From Thuidium tamariscinum (lineage: Eukaryota > Streptophyta > Bryopsida > Hypnales > Thuidiaceae): DNA of 64,000 nucleotides. This document shows positions 1 through 12,720 of the stretch, in pieces (the first letter of the stretch is position 1; the number at the start of each line of letters is the position of its first letter). The DNA lies in contig OX344751.2 of the NCBI GenBank assembly GCA_947034885.2, positions 6,882,001-6,946,000 on the forward strand. The letters run 5' to 3'. Under the pieces are notes generated by a model, which searched no databases, was not told the origin of the DNA, and saw only the letters and a program-made list of their open reading frames with translations. The position numbers and the translations under genes were made by a program.

Positions 1-396
1 CGAAGTTGTCCGTTTTCTCGAATTGGATTAGGGTACCTGCATTGGATGCAATTTGCAAGTCTGGCACCGTCATAGAATTTGAATTCAGCACTTGTGTTGC
101 AAAGCTTTAGCTGACAAAGGCATCGTTTTTGTATTTGGTTTCTGATGAAAGAATTTCCGATGTGAATGTGGTCTGCTTCTGAATTTGGCAATGTGCTGTT
201 TTCTTCTGTTTTTTGGCTTCTGTGATTCTTCCATGTTGCGCTGCGGAGTGCGGACGTCCTACCACGAATTGGAGATAAATTGGAGACTTCGGTGACGATG
301 TAGAGCAGATGAGTCTTCCCCACTTCTGTTTTCACGTTTCAATTGTTGCTTTGTTCGATTTTCTTGCTGTCTTCATTTGCTGCGTCGGGAGAGTCC
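1..396. other. Sequence upstream of the hAT pseudogene
   Basis: No reading frame or RNA gene is recognisable here. The stretch is moderately T-rich and probably holds the 5' leader or terminal part of the hAT element that follows. I could not identify a terminal inverted repeat with confidence. Confidence 0.4.
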
Positions 397-2921
397 ATGG
401 CTCCCCGACAGTCCATGATGAACAAGTTTCTTTACGAGGGGAGAGTTACTTCTGCCTTCCACAATTCTGATTCTGATTCTCTTCCTACTTCACAGGTTGA
501 TTTATCCAGTAGCCAGGGAGATTCGGGAGTACCTGCTGAAGCCGATAATTCGAAACCACCGGTGCTTTGTAGCACCACTGCAGCCGACATTCTCAGTGAC
601 ATCGACGCGCCACCGATCATCCCTTCAGTGACAGCTCCAGATCTCGTTATCTTGGATCCCTCGGAGGCTTCCCTGGCTCATGACCTTGCTCGTGCTCGTC
701 GGCTTTCCTATGAGCAGAATCGCCAGTGGCAGGACTCTTGGGCTGCACGCCTCCCGTGGGCAAAGAGCGTCTTAGGAGCAGACGGGAAGATTCGGTAGGT
801 CCGATGCAAGGTGTGTTCGGAGGTTGAAGGTAGGGAGAAGCTTTTGGTTCCCAAGTTAGACTCCCTATGGAAGCACTATGGTCGAAGGAAGGCCACCGCT
901 TCCTTTGGTCAGGTAAAAGCGGGTGAATTTTACTTTCTCAGCAACAATGTGCATGTTCGGAATGAAAATTTTTTTTTTGCACGCTTGGGGAAAGCTGGGG
1001 ACACTATCTTGCAGCAAGTTGCGCAGGGAACAATCAAGGAACGTAAGAGGAAGAATGTACAATTCCGAGCTGTACTGTGGTTGCTCATGCATGGGCGACC
1101 ACTGTCTGAGTATGAGCACATGCGAGACTTATTTGAGCTCCTCGGTGTTCCTGACTTCCCCAAAAAACACTGGAGCATGACGGTCGCGTGGGAGATGGGC
1201 GATCATTTAGCGATTGCCTTAGCTGATCACACGAGGCAGGTTATATCTAAGTCCCGATTTCTTTCCCTCAGTGCTGATGAGGTTACGACTATTGACTTGC
1301 AGTCCTCGTTGTCCTTGCATGCATATATGTTTGCATCGATTTCAAAAGAGTGCCAATTTTATTATCATTGAGCAGGTTGCATGATGGAAATGGGTCTCAG
1401 GCTATTAGAGCAGCTATAGAAGGGATGGTCAGCCATCACTCTGGGCTGTCTCAAACTACAATTGCTAGTCGCTTGGTGTGTTTCGGGGCGGATGGGGTAA
1501 CTGTTTTCCAGGGTTGCAAAAACGGCGTTACAACGCAGATGCGGCAACATATGGCACCTTTCTTGTTCGGTGTCCATTGCATGGCACATCGGACAAACCT
1601 AGCTGTGGAGCCAATTTCGAATTTACCTATTGTAGCGAAGGTGGAAGCACTTTGCCAAGCGATATATGCTTACTTCAGCCATAGCCCCAAGTGGCACTTG
1701 GAATTCCAAAAACTTGCTGACGTAGTGGAAACAAAGGGTCGACGGATGCTGCGCAATGTCAAAACACGTTGGATTTCTTTACTGGAGCCCTTGAAGCGTG
1801 TCATGGGAGAGTACAAGACTTTGATCGTCAAAATGTGTGACGATGCGGCGTTGAAAGAACCAGAGTTGATGGCCAAGCAAGCTGCGGCCAGAGACTCAGC
1901 TCGTCACAACTACGACCTCCTTTGTGACATCGGGACTTTGCTCGGTTTGCCCTGCCTTATGCCTCTGCTCGATTCAGTTAATTGCCTGATGAAGTTTACA
2001 CAGTATGATCACGTTTTCATCAGCGATTATGTGGCGGCAGTAAAAATTTGCTAGGCTGAATTATACTCGATGTTTTCTGACAAAGATACTGCATGGCAAA
2101 AGCATCATTTCGAAATGTTTTTTGACATCGTGAATGATCATTCCTACAGTATTAGCCAAGAATGGGTAACGGATCTGAACATTGGAGGGGAGAGTCTGGC
2201 CTTCCGAATTGGTGGGCATACATATCCAGCCCATTCCATTTGCTCTGTCACAGGGAAGAAGCTATCGGTGACACGGCCTGATCTTAAGGCCGCCATTATC
2301 TCCGTCAAGGGACAGTGTCGGGATGCGGCTGAGATGTTATGTTTTGAACTAGACGTTCGTTTTCCAGAGGTGGAATTAATGAACGCTCTGGCTGTGGTTT
2401 TCCCACAGTACTGGTTCCAAGCCAATTGCGATGATTTGTTTCCTTTACACGTGAAGACCTTGCGGGCATACTATGGCATGGTGCGCACAGTTAACTTCGG
2501 CACAATTGATGATCCCGATGAGCAACAAGTCAATCCCATTCTCGATGGGAAATTGTTGACTTTGCAGATGTCCCTGTTCAAGTTAATGATGAAGTCTCGA
2601 TGTAAGGCTGCGATGGAGGAACCGAGGGATCAGAACCCTTTAACAAAACTTTGGCTTTGTGTTGGCCAAAATGCTCTCATGCTGAGCCGCCTATCGGAAT
2701 TCTTCAAAGTTGCCGAAATTGCTATTTGTGCTGTCTTGGGCAACGTAGCAGACGAGCGTACTTTCTCCACACTCAGCTTTATGAAGTCCAAACTTCAAAA
2801 TCGCTTGAGTAGTGGACATGTTGACACTTGTGTCAAGCTCTTTTCACAGGATTTCTTCACATTGCAAACGTTCCCTGTGAACAAAGCAATCATCTCGTGG
2901 CGGGAGGAGAGATCTCGCTGA
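397..2921 (+). pseudogene. Decayed hAT-superfamily transposase (ZNF862-like)
   Basis: The reading frame starts at the ATG at 397 and can be followed to the TGA ending at 2921, with three lesions. These are a TAG at 796-798, a frameshift near 1335-1350 (first frame closes at 1371, homologous reading continues from about 1340 in the third frame), and a TAG at 2052-2054. Just after the first stop, a motif of the form C-x2-C followed by a Leu/Lys-rich segment and H (VRCKVCS...LWKHYGRRK) resembles a BED/TTF-type zinc finger. The middle holds the RNase-H-like core (FGADGVTVFQG, then FGVHCMAHRTNLA). The C-terminus carries the hAT dimerisation signature (NVADERTFSTLSFMKSKLQNRL, seen around 2740-2815). 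hAT transposases cut and paste DNA. This copy cannot make a full protein. I infer an old but recognisable insertion rather than a domesticated gene, because the frame is broken. Confidence 0.85.
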
Positions 2922-3012
2922 GGCACGGAAATGTAAGCTCCGTTTCCATTATGACGGCAAGTTTGCAATTCCAAGTTTTATAAACTTACTAACTTGGTTG
3001 GGGGTGGGGGGG

Positions 3013-3069
3013 ATTGCTTATTGCACTTAGGCAAGGCCTCACGGCCGGGGTTCAAATCTCCTGAGCAAT
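3013..3069 (+). repeat. Possible tRNA-derived (SINE-like) fragment
   Basis: GGTTCAAATCT at 3049-3059 matches a Pol III B box, and a short complementary pair (ATTGCT at 3013 and AGCAAT at 3064) brackets it. No clear A box or complete cloverleaf is visible, so this is not a tRNA gene. It may be the head of a SINE or a chance match. Confidence 0.2.
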
Positions 3070-3386
3070 GTTATTTTCCCTGATTCGCCACAGGAGCACC
3101 CAAAAAGCACGGAGACTCGCCTAAAACAACTACAGTGAAAAAAAAAGAGTCGCCAGAGTCAGCAACGACAAAAGAGGCCTATAGCCAATAAGGCTGGGGG
3201 GATTCTTGGTGGTAGTCGCCAGGAAGGCACTTCCAGCTACCGTCTGGCAGCCTTTCGCTCCCCCCAGGTAAAACACTAAAATATTCACTGAATAGCACAT
3301 TCTAATGATGCCTGTGCTGACCTTCACATGGAATTGGCCCATTATGGAACCCGACATCATCTAAAATGTTGACCAGATATAGATTA

Positions 3387-3670
3387 AGGGAGGAGGTCCA
3401 TAAACTGACCATCTAAGGGCTGGAACAGAATTTTGGGCAGGTCAAACATCTTGAAATATTTTTCAGTGAATTTTTCTTAAAAGAGAGCTTGAATAGGCAT
3501 CTAACCCAAGTTGTTTCATATTTTTTGGAGCTCTATAGAATTAGTTATCAAATTTTGAAGCTAAAAGGGCATAGGGCTCTAAAATGGTGCTCTAGCTAAA
3601 ATGTACAAATACTATACATTTAGGATAGGGCACCATTTTAGAACCTGCTCCATTTAAGAGCCTTCTCCCT
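3387..3670. mobile_element. MITE with TA target duplication, copy 1
   Basis: This is a 284-bp non-coding element flanked by TA dinucleotides (3385-3386 and 3671-3672). Its ends are imperfect inverted repeats (AGGGAGGAGG at the left, CCTTCTCCCT at the right). Within it lies a second inverted pair around 3568-3655, built on 'gctctaaaatggtg' and 'caccattttaga'. The whole unit recurs in inverted orientation at 57592-57918. TA duplications point to a Tc1/mariner (Stowaway-like) origin; that assignment is inference. Confidence 0.7.
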
Positions 3671-3672
3671 TA

Positions 3673-6448
3673 GCACTGAATTGAATTGGGTTTGGATCCA
3701 TAATAGGCACCCTACCTTGATTATTAACCCTTGAAAGATGGATTGGTGGCCGTGGAGATCATGCATTTTGATACGATGTGACATCATCTACTTTCAATAA
3801 GCCAAATATACTCATTGGAAGTCAAAGTATTATAGAAGATCTCTCTTTTCCACCCTTAATATCGAAAATGAATAGTTGCACTTCTGTCCTATAAAAAAGA
3901 TTCTTTGTCATCCACCAGACACTAATTGTCCGCAACATCTTTCTAGGATTAAATGCTAATAACTTTATCACTTCATACAACTTTGATCACCTTTGGGAAT
4001 AATATGAATGAATTATTTATTTATTGCAAAATGATATAATTTGGAAAATTCAATGTGACATTTAGAATCAAGGACTTTGAAGTAGCTACTTGAGGTTACA
4101 AAATTCAAAACCAACCAATAATAAATAAGAGATAGTTTTGACATTTTTCTATTATGATGGTAAAAGTAAAATTTTTGTACTTGAATTTTCTAATTGCATG
4201 CGATTCATAAAGAGAGGCTAATACTTAGACAATGCAATTTTAGTTAGAGAAATTCAACTAAAGTCATCTTCATAAGCATTTGAACTTGTTACCCCACATG
4301 ATAATGGTCTTAATTATTATTGGATTTTGTTGAGAATGATATAAATTTATAGATTAATTTCGTATGCATTTTTGGAGGTTTGTGTGAATGGGTGATTGCA
4401 AGAAACACTTGTACTATTTTGTATCACATGTTGCATGTTGATCTATTTTTGGCCATAATTTTTGTGTTTTAGCTTCGATTGACTCAAGATTTGTAGGAAA
4501 GGTACTCATAACTATCATAAACCTTCCTTAATTTTTTTCATAATTTTCAAAAATAATTTACTATCCAAAAATTGAATGTCACACTTTGCAATTTAAGGAG
4601 TTTTAGTACTATGGAGTACTTTTTTTTAATGATTTTGAGATGAAATTTGGGTGAAATGGTCTTCTAGTAGACTTACAGCTCTCTACATGAAGGATTTTGA
4701 AAAAAGTTATTTTTATGTTGTGTGGAGGTCCACAAAGTGAGCTTCTTTCTACTTGCATTTTGAAACCTATAAAGTATTATTTCAGTGATTTTTTTTATGA
4801 ATGACCATCTCTATAAAGTTGTTGCAAATGGCTAGTTTTGATTTTGTGAATTTACATAATTTTCCTATTTTTTCCTAATTAAAACATCAAGGTATGTATT
4901 TTCTTAGGATTTGGCACTTTTCTAGTTCTCCTACTTAGACAATTTTTCTATGCAATTCCTTCTTAAAGTACTCCCCAGAAAATTAGCCAAACACAACAAA
5001 ATCAACAAGTGTTTCTTGCAATCACCCTTCATAAACTATGAATTTTTATAGTACTAAAAAAAGATGTATCCAACATCAATTATAGGCTCTCATATTCAAA
5101 CTTCACTTTAAGCAAAATTCAATTCTACAATTAGATGGAGTAAACTTAAGAGCTCAATTTTTGAATTTAGAACTACAGATGGTTGTATTTGGTAGCAAGC
5201 AACTATCATAAGAAAGAATTGATAGTTTTTGTGAAATGTATTTCATAAAATCATTTATGCAACCTTCTATATCATCTTTTGTTGAAGATTTATAGAATCA
5301 TACTTGACAATCTTTAAATGCTACTATTTCTATAACTATACATCACTATTCTTCTCAAATAAAAAAATTGATTGTAATGAATGGACCTAGGCGTGTTATT
5401 ATTGATTTTAACACATGCATTATTTTTGTGTAATGTTGTACCTTTTTGACCTTCATGTCACTATTCCTATAATTACATGGTTGCAATTATATGATGTAGA
5501 AGTAAGAATTAATCTTTTCTAAATGATGTGACACAACCTACTAATATTACAATTAACACATACTTGATTTCCTTCAACATCATAAATTTTGAACTTTTGA
5601 ACTACTGCTTGCTGGCCTGGTTGCTTGCTTGGCCTGGTTCGTTTCACAATGCACTCCATCCATCCTTCCTTGTAAGCAATCAGGTAAGTAAAAGAATCTC
5701 TATTCAGATTAAAATGTATAAACTAAAGTTTAGGGTTTAGAGTTAGTATAATTATTGATTTTATCACGCCTCGTTTTCATTTGGCCTTGTAACTTTGAGT
5801 CTCAACTTATAATCCACCATGTCTTTAAAAAAATGGCACCTCGACAGACGATCCTCAATCATCACTCAATGCCTACAACCACTAATCTTGAAATCGGAAT
5901 GGAAATAGGGTTTTCTATTTCACTAATAGTGATCCACAACCTCCCATTTTGAACCACTTTGAATGTTGCATCTCAGAGATTCAGACGAAATGACAAAAAA
6001 ATTATCACAATAAATTTGGCTGTGTACCCCCAAAGATCTCACGAAAGATCAATACATTACCCAAATCACACACCCAGACATATGTCGAAACGTTTGAAGT
6101 GACCCAAATAGTATCCTCGACTTCGAAATCAATGCCAACGACACTATTGAGGCAGGATCTTCTCGAGATGTTCGGCATGAAATTTAACTGAAAGCAACCA
6201 TTTCAAAACCGCCCCGCTGTTCAATCGGGCCAGAGCCATAGAGCAAAGCATGCTGATTAAAAAAATATTCATCATACACCAGACTGTAAGACCCTTCATA
6301 CGACAGAAGAAACAAAACATCAAAAAATTGGATTAAAGCCAAGATTTGGAGTGCATTAGGGTTTTTTCTACTACATTCTATAAAGGGTTAAATTTGGGTT
6401 TCATCAGCTCAAGAATCACTTGCTAGAATCTCTATTATACACACCTTC
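3673..6448. other. AT-rich intergenic DNA
   Basis: No supported gene. Short open frames at 5528-5740 and 5755-5952 have no recognisable domain. The last 500 bases (about 5950-6448) are richer in G and C and probably include the 3' untranslated region of the minus-strand gene that ends at 6449. Confidence 0.5.
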
Positions 6449-7625
6449 TTATAGCTTTGCAGTTTCTGTAACCACAGGCTCAAATCCCTGTTCCTGAAAC
6501 TCTCGCATGGCTTCTTGCTGCATTCGCAACCAGAGTTTTTCTGCTTCCTTGTCGAACTTCGCCTTCTGGAGTTCGGACACTCTATCATCTCCAGCTTTCT
6601 GTCTGTCGAATTTCGTCCCAATTGTTGTACCGGAAGCACCACCTTTCTCTATGAACTCCTGCACTGCTTCTTTGTCACCAGGATAGGGGAACACCCTGCG
6701 TTCATATGATGCAGCCATATCCCTTTCTTCCTGCTCATCATGACACACTTCAATGAAACGCAATGTCTCGAAAGAACCCAATCGACACAAGACTAAGTCA
6801 GATTCAGATCCACTGAGAAAACAAACCTAATTGTCAGGGTTTAGGATTTTGGGAAATTCGAGACAATTGTGAAATGAGTCCACAGGTATGGAGTGAGAGA
6901 AAACAAGCATGCATTCACCTTCGTTCGGGGTTTCAGAGTCCACCAGCCCAGCGGCGATGTCTCGTCCCACCACCATGCGAAACCCATGACCGCATAAGTC
7001 GCCACTGTCGCCTTGCCTATCTGCTTCCAAGCATCATACGACATTTCCTCCACTACAACTTGCTGAAACCGACAGAGTAGATCTCCAAAACCGGCGCTTC
7101 ATGGAATCCTAACACCAAAATCAAATGCGATGAAATGATACGTAATTTTCATTTCTACAAGCGCAACCAACTTCATGACGATCCACACGGCAAACCCTAA
7201 AATTTCAACCACACATGAGTATTGAATTTAAGAGCGAGATTGGACTAGATAACTGCAACCGCAATCACGAGACCCCAGAGATTCAAAATCGACTCAGACG
7301 ACACGAAACCCGAAATTTCGTAAACGCTAGCGCACTGTCAGTCCCAGATGAGCTTGAGCATTCGAGGAATCCAAATTCAAACTAACATGGTGATCAGCAT
7401 CCACTACTTTGCTGCTGAATCTCGTAGCCTATCAAGCAGAAAGCAAACATTCAATTCGATTCAAAAAGAAAAGGCGATACCTCTAGGCACGGTCATCTTC
7501 TTCCAGCCAGAGTTCACATCAATATTCTGCTTGAGTTCCTGTGCGAGAGAAACCGAGTTGCTGGTGATATCTTTGTCCGGGATCAGTGTAAGCACTCTAG
7601 CGTGCCCTGTGTCATTCAATTGCAT
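6449..7625 (-). CDS. Unrecognised 188-aa protein, three exons
   Basis: The exon model on the minus strand is 7625-7481, 7058-6919 and 6730-6449 (145+140+282 nt, in phase, 188 codons plus TAA). Donors are GT at 7480-7479 and 6918-6917; acceptors are AG at 7060-7059 and 6732-6731. The first ATG of the frame is at 7625, with an upstream in-frame TGA. The N-terminal 50 residues are unremarkable. A Trp-rich short hydrophobic stretch (ATYAVMGFAWWWDE) follows at about residues 65-80 and could be a membrane anchor. A basic/acidic helical C-terminal half ends with KLWLRMQQEAMREFQEQGFE. I do not recognise the family. The single-anchor shape would suit a small organelle or respiratory-complex accessory protein, but that is speculation. 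The first exon junction is the least certain part; an alternative acceptor lies 4 nt upstream. Confidence 0.55.
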
Positions 7626-7699
7626 CAGTCACAGTAAAAGTAAAAGTAATATTTTGATTTTTTTAAATTCATAAAACTTTATAATTCATTAACTTTTAC

Positions 7700-8659
7700 A
7701 CCATAGGTCCAAATGCCATGAAACAGAGCCCATGCACCCTCCTTGAAGAGAGGCTTGCAAAAGGTACCAAGAATGTGACAATGGGATGCATGGTTTTGGA
7801 GATTTTACTATAATAAACAAAAACAAACAAAACAAAACAATCTAATATAAGGTATGACAAGTACTGGACATTTTTTCTATAGTAAAAAAAAATTCTTGTG
7901 CCGTTGCCACCACCAAAATAAAAAATAAATAAATAATTATTTTCTAATTCATACAAAAACTTTGAAAAATATTAGTTGTCATTAAAAATTGTTCAAAATG
8001 AAATGATATATAATGGAGTATTCATTCAAATAAAAGTTAGACACTTTTCATTTAGAAGAAAAAGAATATTCTTTATAAAATTTAAATTGAATAATTTTTA
8101 ATTTCAAAGTAGTTACTATAAATCATATAAAAGAATGATTGAACAAATGACTTAACCCCTAAGTATCCAAAGTCTTCTTGAAAATTGAAAGTTTAGAAAA
8201 AATTATCATCATTTTTATTTTTTATTGATTTTTTACTTTTTAAAAATATGACTAAAGATTTAATTTAATTTAATTTAAATATTCTAATTTTAAATCTATT
8301 GTTGATGATTAAAATATATTTGATCAAATATATATTAATATTAACTACTATTTATAAAAATTAAAGCATTAGTTCAAACATTCAATACTTCAAAATATCC
8401 TATAAATATTCATTTAGAGATATATTTCTATACTTTAAGTGATGTTCTACCAAAAAATTGTCCTCAAACTTAATAAAGTTAGACTTCTTAAGTCTTCAAC
8501 AAACAATTTAAGTAGACTTTAGTATTTTAATGTAAACATCTATAGAATAAGAATAAGTTGTTTTATATCTTTTTGTTTGATTGTTTGGTTCTTTCAATTT
8601 TAGTTTGGTTTTGTGTCTTCTATACATTGACACCTTTAGTTTGTATAAACAATATAAAC
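7700..8659. other. AT-rich intergenic DNA
   Basis: Homopolymer-rich DNA (about 75-80% A+T) with no coding signal on either strand. Open frames here are short and of low complexity. Confidence 0.5.
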
Positions 8660-9229
8660 ATGGTAGGAAGAGGAAAAAATTTAGCTACGGAAGAGTCCAA
8701 ATACATTTCTATGCACTTGTTGATAGAAAAAGAAAAAAAATTACATGAGGAAGAATCTAAATACATTTCTATGGCCACATTATTAGAAAAAAAATTACGT
8801 GAGGAAGAATCTAAATACATTTCTATGCAGACATTATTAGAAAAAAAATTACATGAGGAAGAATCTAAATATATTTCTATGCACACATTATTGGAACAAG
8901 CTAATATTGCTAAAAACTACAACAAGGATTCTACTAGCAATGAACATGCATGTGACAATAGAAATTATCACGTTATAAAGCATGAAAATTTTGAAGATCA
9001 ACTTTCTTTATCCCCCAATACTTATTTGTTGTGTGGTATTATACCTACACAAATATTTGGTTTCAGTTTTGAAAAAATCAAAAATGGAGTAAGGAATATT
9101 TATCCTCTAGTGGAGCCTTTACCTTGTTGGGAGACTTCTTGCACATTGATACACTCCAAGAATTGCTCACATCATCCACTTCATGGAAGATTGCCATACA
9201 ACCAAGTGAAACGACCAAATTTTTTTTAG
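8660..9229 (+). CDS. ORF with four 18-residue internal repeats, unknown
   Basis: The ATG at 8660 (MVGRGKNLATEESKYIS...) opens a 189-codon frame ending at 9229. Residues about 10-85 are four copies of an 18-aa unit, consensus EEESKYISMHTLLEKKLH. At DNA level this is a 54-nt tandem repeat over roughly 8690-8895; the first copy is slightly longer. The unit is strongly charged with leucines at helical spacing, so a short coiled coil is plausible. The remainder has no recognisable domain. The surroundings are AT-rich and repeat-like, so this may be a fragment of a mobile element or a chance frame kept open by the 54-nt repeat (a multiple of three). No introns or promoter were identified. Confidence 0.3.
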   Translation: MVGRGKNLATEESKYISMHLLIEKEKKLHEEESKYISMATLLEKKLREEESKYISMQTLLEKKLHEEESKYISMHTLLEQANIAKNYNKDSTSNEHACDNRNYHVIKHENFEDQLSLSPNTYLLCGIIPTQIFGFSFEKIKNGVRNIYPLVEPLPCWETSCTLIHSKNCSHHPLHGRLPYNQVKRPNFF

Positions 9230-12200
9230 ATTGTAAGTACTATAAGATTGTGATATAGCAAGTGAGATGATTAGTTTTTGTAGATTTCATGTATATGTGT
9301 ATTTTGATTACACAATGATATGAAAGATATACAATGATATGAACTTAGTCTTTATTTTGAATAATCAAGTTAAATTCTTTATTATTTGACTATGTCATGT
9401 ATAGTCAAGAAGAATCAATGCAAGGGATTTATATCAAAAATATTAAACAAAACTAATGGAATATTGATTTAAGTGAAAGATTATTTTACATTGATTGAGT
9501 GCATGATTTTATTTTCTAAAAGTGTTTTGCTTTTCTAATTGACAACCAGCTGTAGAATTTAATTACTAGGTCCAAAAGTTAACTTTTGATTAGCCCTAAT
9601 TTTTTCATTGATTTAGAAGCTCTAATTCATCAAATTTTCATAGGGAATTGTTTTCAAAATTTAGTTCAATTTTTAATTTTCAAAAACATATCAAATTAAT
9701 GTGTGCAAATTAAAATGTTATATGCCATAGTTACAATTAATTATTGTAGATGAAGTTTGAATGAAGAGTATTGCCAAGTTTTTTTTAATTGTTTGAAAGT
9801 AATTTTATATAATATAGTGTCCTTGCATCTAGAAAAAAATTATATATTATTTGAATTAACTAAGTTATTTGTAAAAAAGATTGTTCCTATTTATGTTTAA
9901 AATAAAAAAACAATATGTTTTCAAGCATTCATATGTACTTTTAACTGTCATTCAAACATTGATGATAATTAATGATTAATATCTTCAATGATATTTTAAT
10001 TCTTTTATTACATTAATGACATCAAAAGCTAAAAATATGAATTTAACTATTTATTGCACTTCAAATGTATTTGTTGACAATATCAAATACTCCAAAAAAA
10101 CTTTTAAGGAAATATTTTTAGTGGATAAGTACCTATGAGGTACTTGCCATATACTATTTGTGTCCTTCAAAATTGTCTAGTTGAACTACTTCTAATGTAT
10201 TATTCATGGTCCTAGAAACAAGTTTAATCTAATTATAAAGAAGATGCATAGAACTTTTCAATTTGTTCTATCCTATACCTTTGTCTAAAAGCTATCTACT
10301 AATGATAGTTTGACAAAAAGAATTTGAAATTATCAATTTATCTTGAACATGTAGTGACTATTCCCTATTCTCATTTTCATTTGTAATTGGCTAGATTAAT
10401 AAAAATATATATAGGTCATATTTTTTGTATAGGATATATATTGTTCCACTTGAAATGTTTGATTTACAAATTTTTGTAGTAAGTTTATCAAATATTTGTT
10501 GTCATTTATCTTGATAATATGGTGACTTAATTTTTGAATACTTAGTCAACATATTTTGTCCATTTGGATTAATGGGTATTTTCAAACATTCACAATTAGA
10601 AAGATCCATTTTGTGCAAAAATATGCACATCTATGTGCATACACACATAGAGTACATCAAAATCAATATGATATATTTTTCATTTAAGAATATTCTAGGA
10701 TCATACGAATTGAAAAATGGGATAATTTTTGTGAAGATAGAAGGATGTGAGATTCAACTAAATATTTTTTTCATTTAGAAATGGTCTAGGGAAGATGAAC
10801 TCAAAACTTCAAAAACTAATTAAATAAATAAAAAGTTCATAAATTAGAATTGTCCCAATTCAAAATCATTTGATACAAGTGAAATTAGAATTATTCATAC
10901 TTTGTCAAAATTAATCTCATTTAATAAAACAAATTGGTATACATATAGATAATTATCATACCTCTAAATTTTTGTGGAGGTTATTAAACTGGATTTTCAA
11001 TAGGCTATTTTTGCCTTCAAGTGTAGAATGATAAGTTTGTTATGTGATTATTTCAAAACATATCAATTCTACACATTGATTGCAATCATTTTTTGAAGAG
11101 CCATTTAAAGTGTTAGCTAGAATACCTACACTACATAGGGGTTTTAAGGGGACCCATATTTATTAATACACTATATAAAAATCTACCCTTGTTGTACATC
11201 AATAGTTATTGAAGTGTGTGGGATTGTACATCATGTTTTGAACATCTATAGTTTTTCAAAATAAGTTCATTCAACTATTTGGTCCCTTTCAAACATGCAT
11301 TTAGTATAGTTTTGAGATGGAAAATGTTAGCTTTCTTTTAATTGTATGTAGAAGTCTTGCAAAAGAAATGCTTGGAAAAATATGCTTTCATTTTATTATT
11401 ACTCCAACTACAAACTTGCCTCTAGTATACAAAATAGTACTCGAAGAAGAAAGCTTAAAAATATGGAAAGAAGGAAATTGCACCTAATTATGAATTATTT
11501 GTAAAACCGCTCCCCTATACATTTTTGCCCAAACGTATAACCTCTAATAGAAGAGTCTAATAAAAGTTCATTTTAATACTTTGAAATTTACAATTGAATT
11601 ATAATTTGTCTAAAATATGTTCTTTGAAAGTATCTAAAAATCAACTTTGACAAACAACAAGACAACAAGATCTTATACAACTTTAAAGTTAAATCCGTTA
11701 GACTCACTAAAAGAAAAAAATGTAGATTTAGAATCTTTTTAGGCATGTAAAGAATCTACACATAATATCTTCATTTTTACAAGTATTTTTTTTATCCCTA
11801 TATAAATTGATGTAAAACCTTGCATACAAATCATGAAGTACTAGTCTTTAAGCTAGTCATGTAGCCAAAGAATAGACGAATATTGTCTTTTCAACATACT
11901 TGGATGTACTTCATCCATTTTTTGTATTTACCACAAAATTCTTTTGATGTCATTTTCTTTATACATTCCCTTCATAATTAGTCCACACTATTACGGCAAA
12001 AATTGGATGGATCCATTGTATATACTCATTTAATAAGATGAAGAAATAAATAGAGGTTCTCTCAAGATTTTTTTAATTTTAGAAGCTTTTTTAGAAAAAA
12101 TTCAAAGCAAGAATGCTAAAGTATGAGCAAAGAGTGATGAGCATTTTAGAAGTTTGAAGTGTAAGATGTGTATGTCTATTAATGGTTCTAAATTAAAAGA

Positions 12201-12720
12201 TATGGATATAATTGCACATGGAGATGAATGGATTCATATGATTTTTTGGGCAAATGACTGTCTTTGATGAAATACATTTGCTGTTCATTGCAATGGATGG
12301 GATTAAAAACTCATGTGCTTAGAATATGGATCAATGTCCAAGTAGCTTAGGTCTAGACTAGACAAAGCTTTGGAAATTAAAGACTCCTATTTACATGGCA
12401 TTATGAAATCATTTCAATAAAGGTATTGTTTCCAACTAAAATTTATAACTCTTTTCAAGGAATATTGAGGTTGACCAAATTGTTTCCATCGTCACACCAA
12501 AACTTATGATTTCTAATCACACACTGCTAGTTGAAAGAAGTACATTCAATCTATAAAAATTTCAATTAGATACAAGCTAAAAATTCAAATTTCTCACTTT
12601 GTATGAAAAAAATTCAATTGCATGTAAAGAAAATAACTATTGTGGGGCAGTCAAATTCTTTTCAATGAAACCAATTTGATGAACCCTTGCAATTAATAGT
12701 GGATGAATAGGTACCACCTT
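9230..12720. other. AT-rich intergenic DNA
   Basis: About 3.5 kb without a credible gene on either strand. The single ORF of 68 codons at 10572-10778 shows no domain and has codon use like the surrounding AT-rich DNA. Confidence 0.5.

Noticed and set aside
3013..3069. tRNA gene
   Set aside because: A B-box-like sequence is present, but the segment is too short and lacks an A box, an anticodon arm and an acceptor stem of normal length.
5821..5952. Second copy of the hAT start (MAPRQ...)
   Set aside because: Only five residues match the start at 397. The following residues and DNA diverge at once, so the likeness is probably chance.
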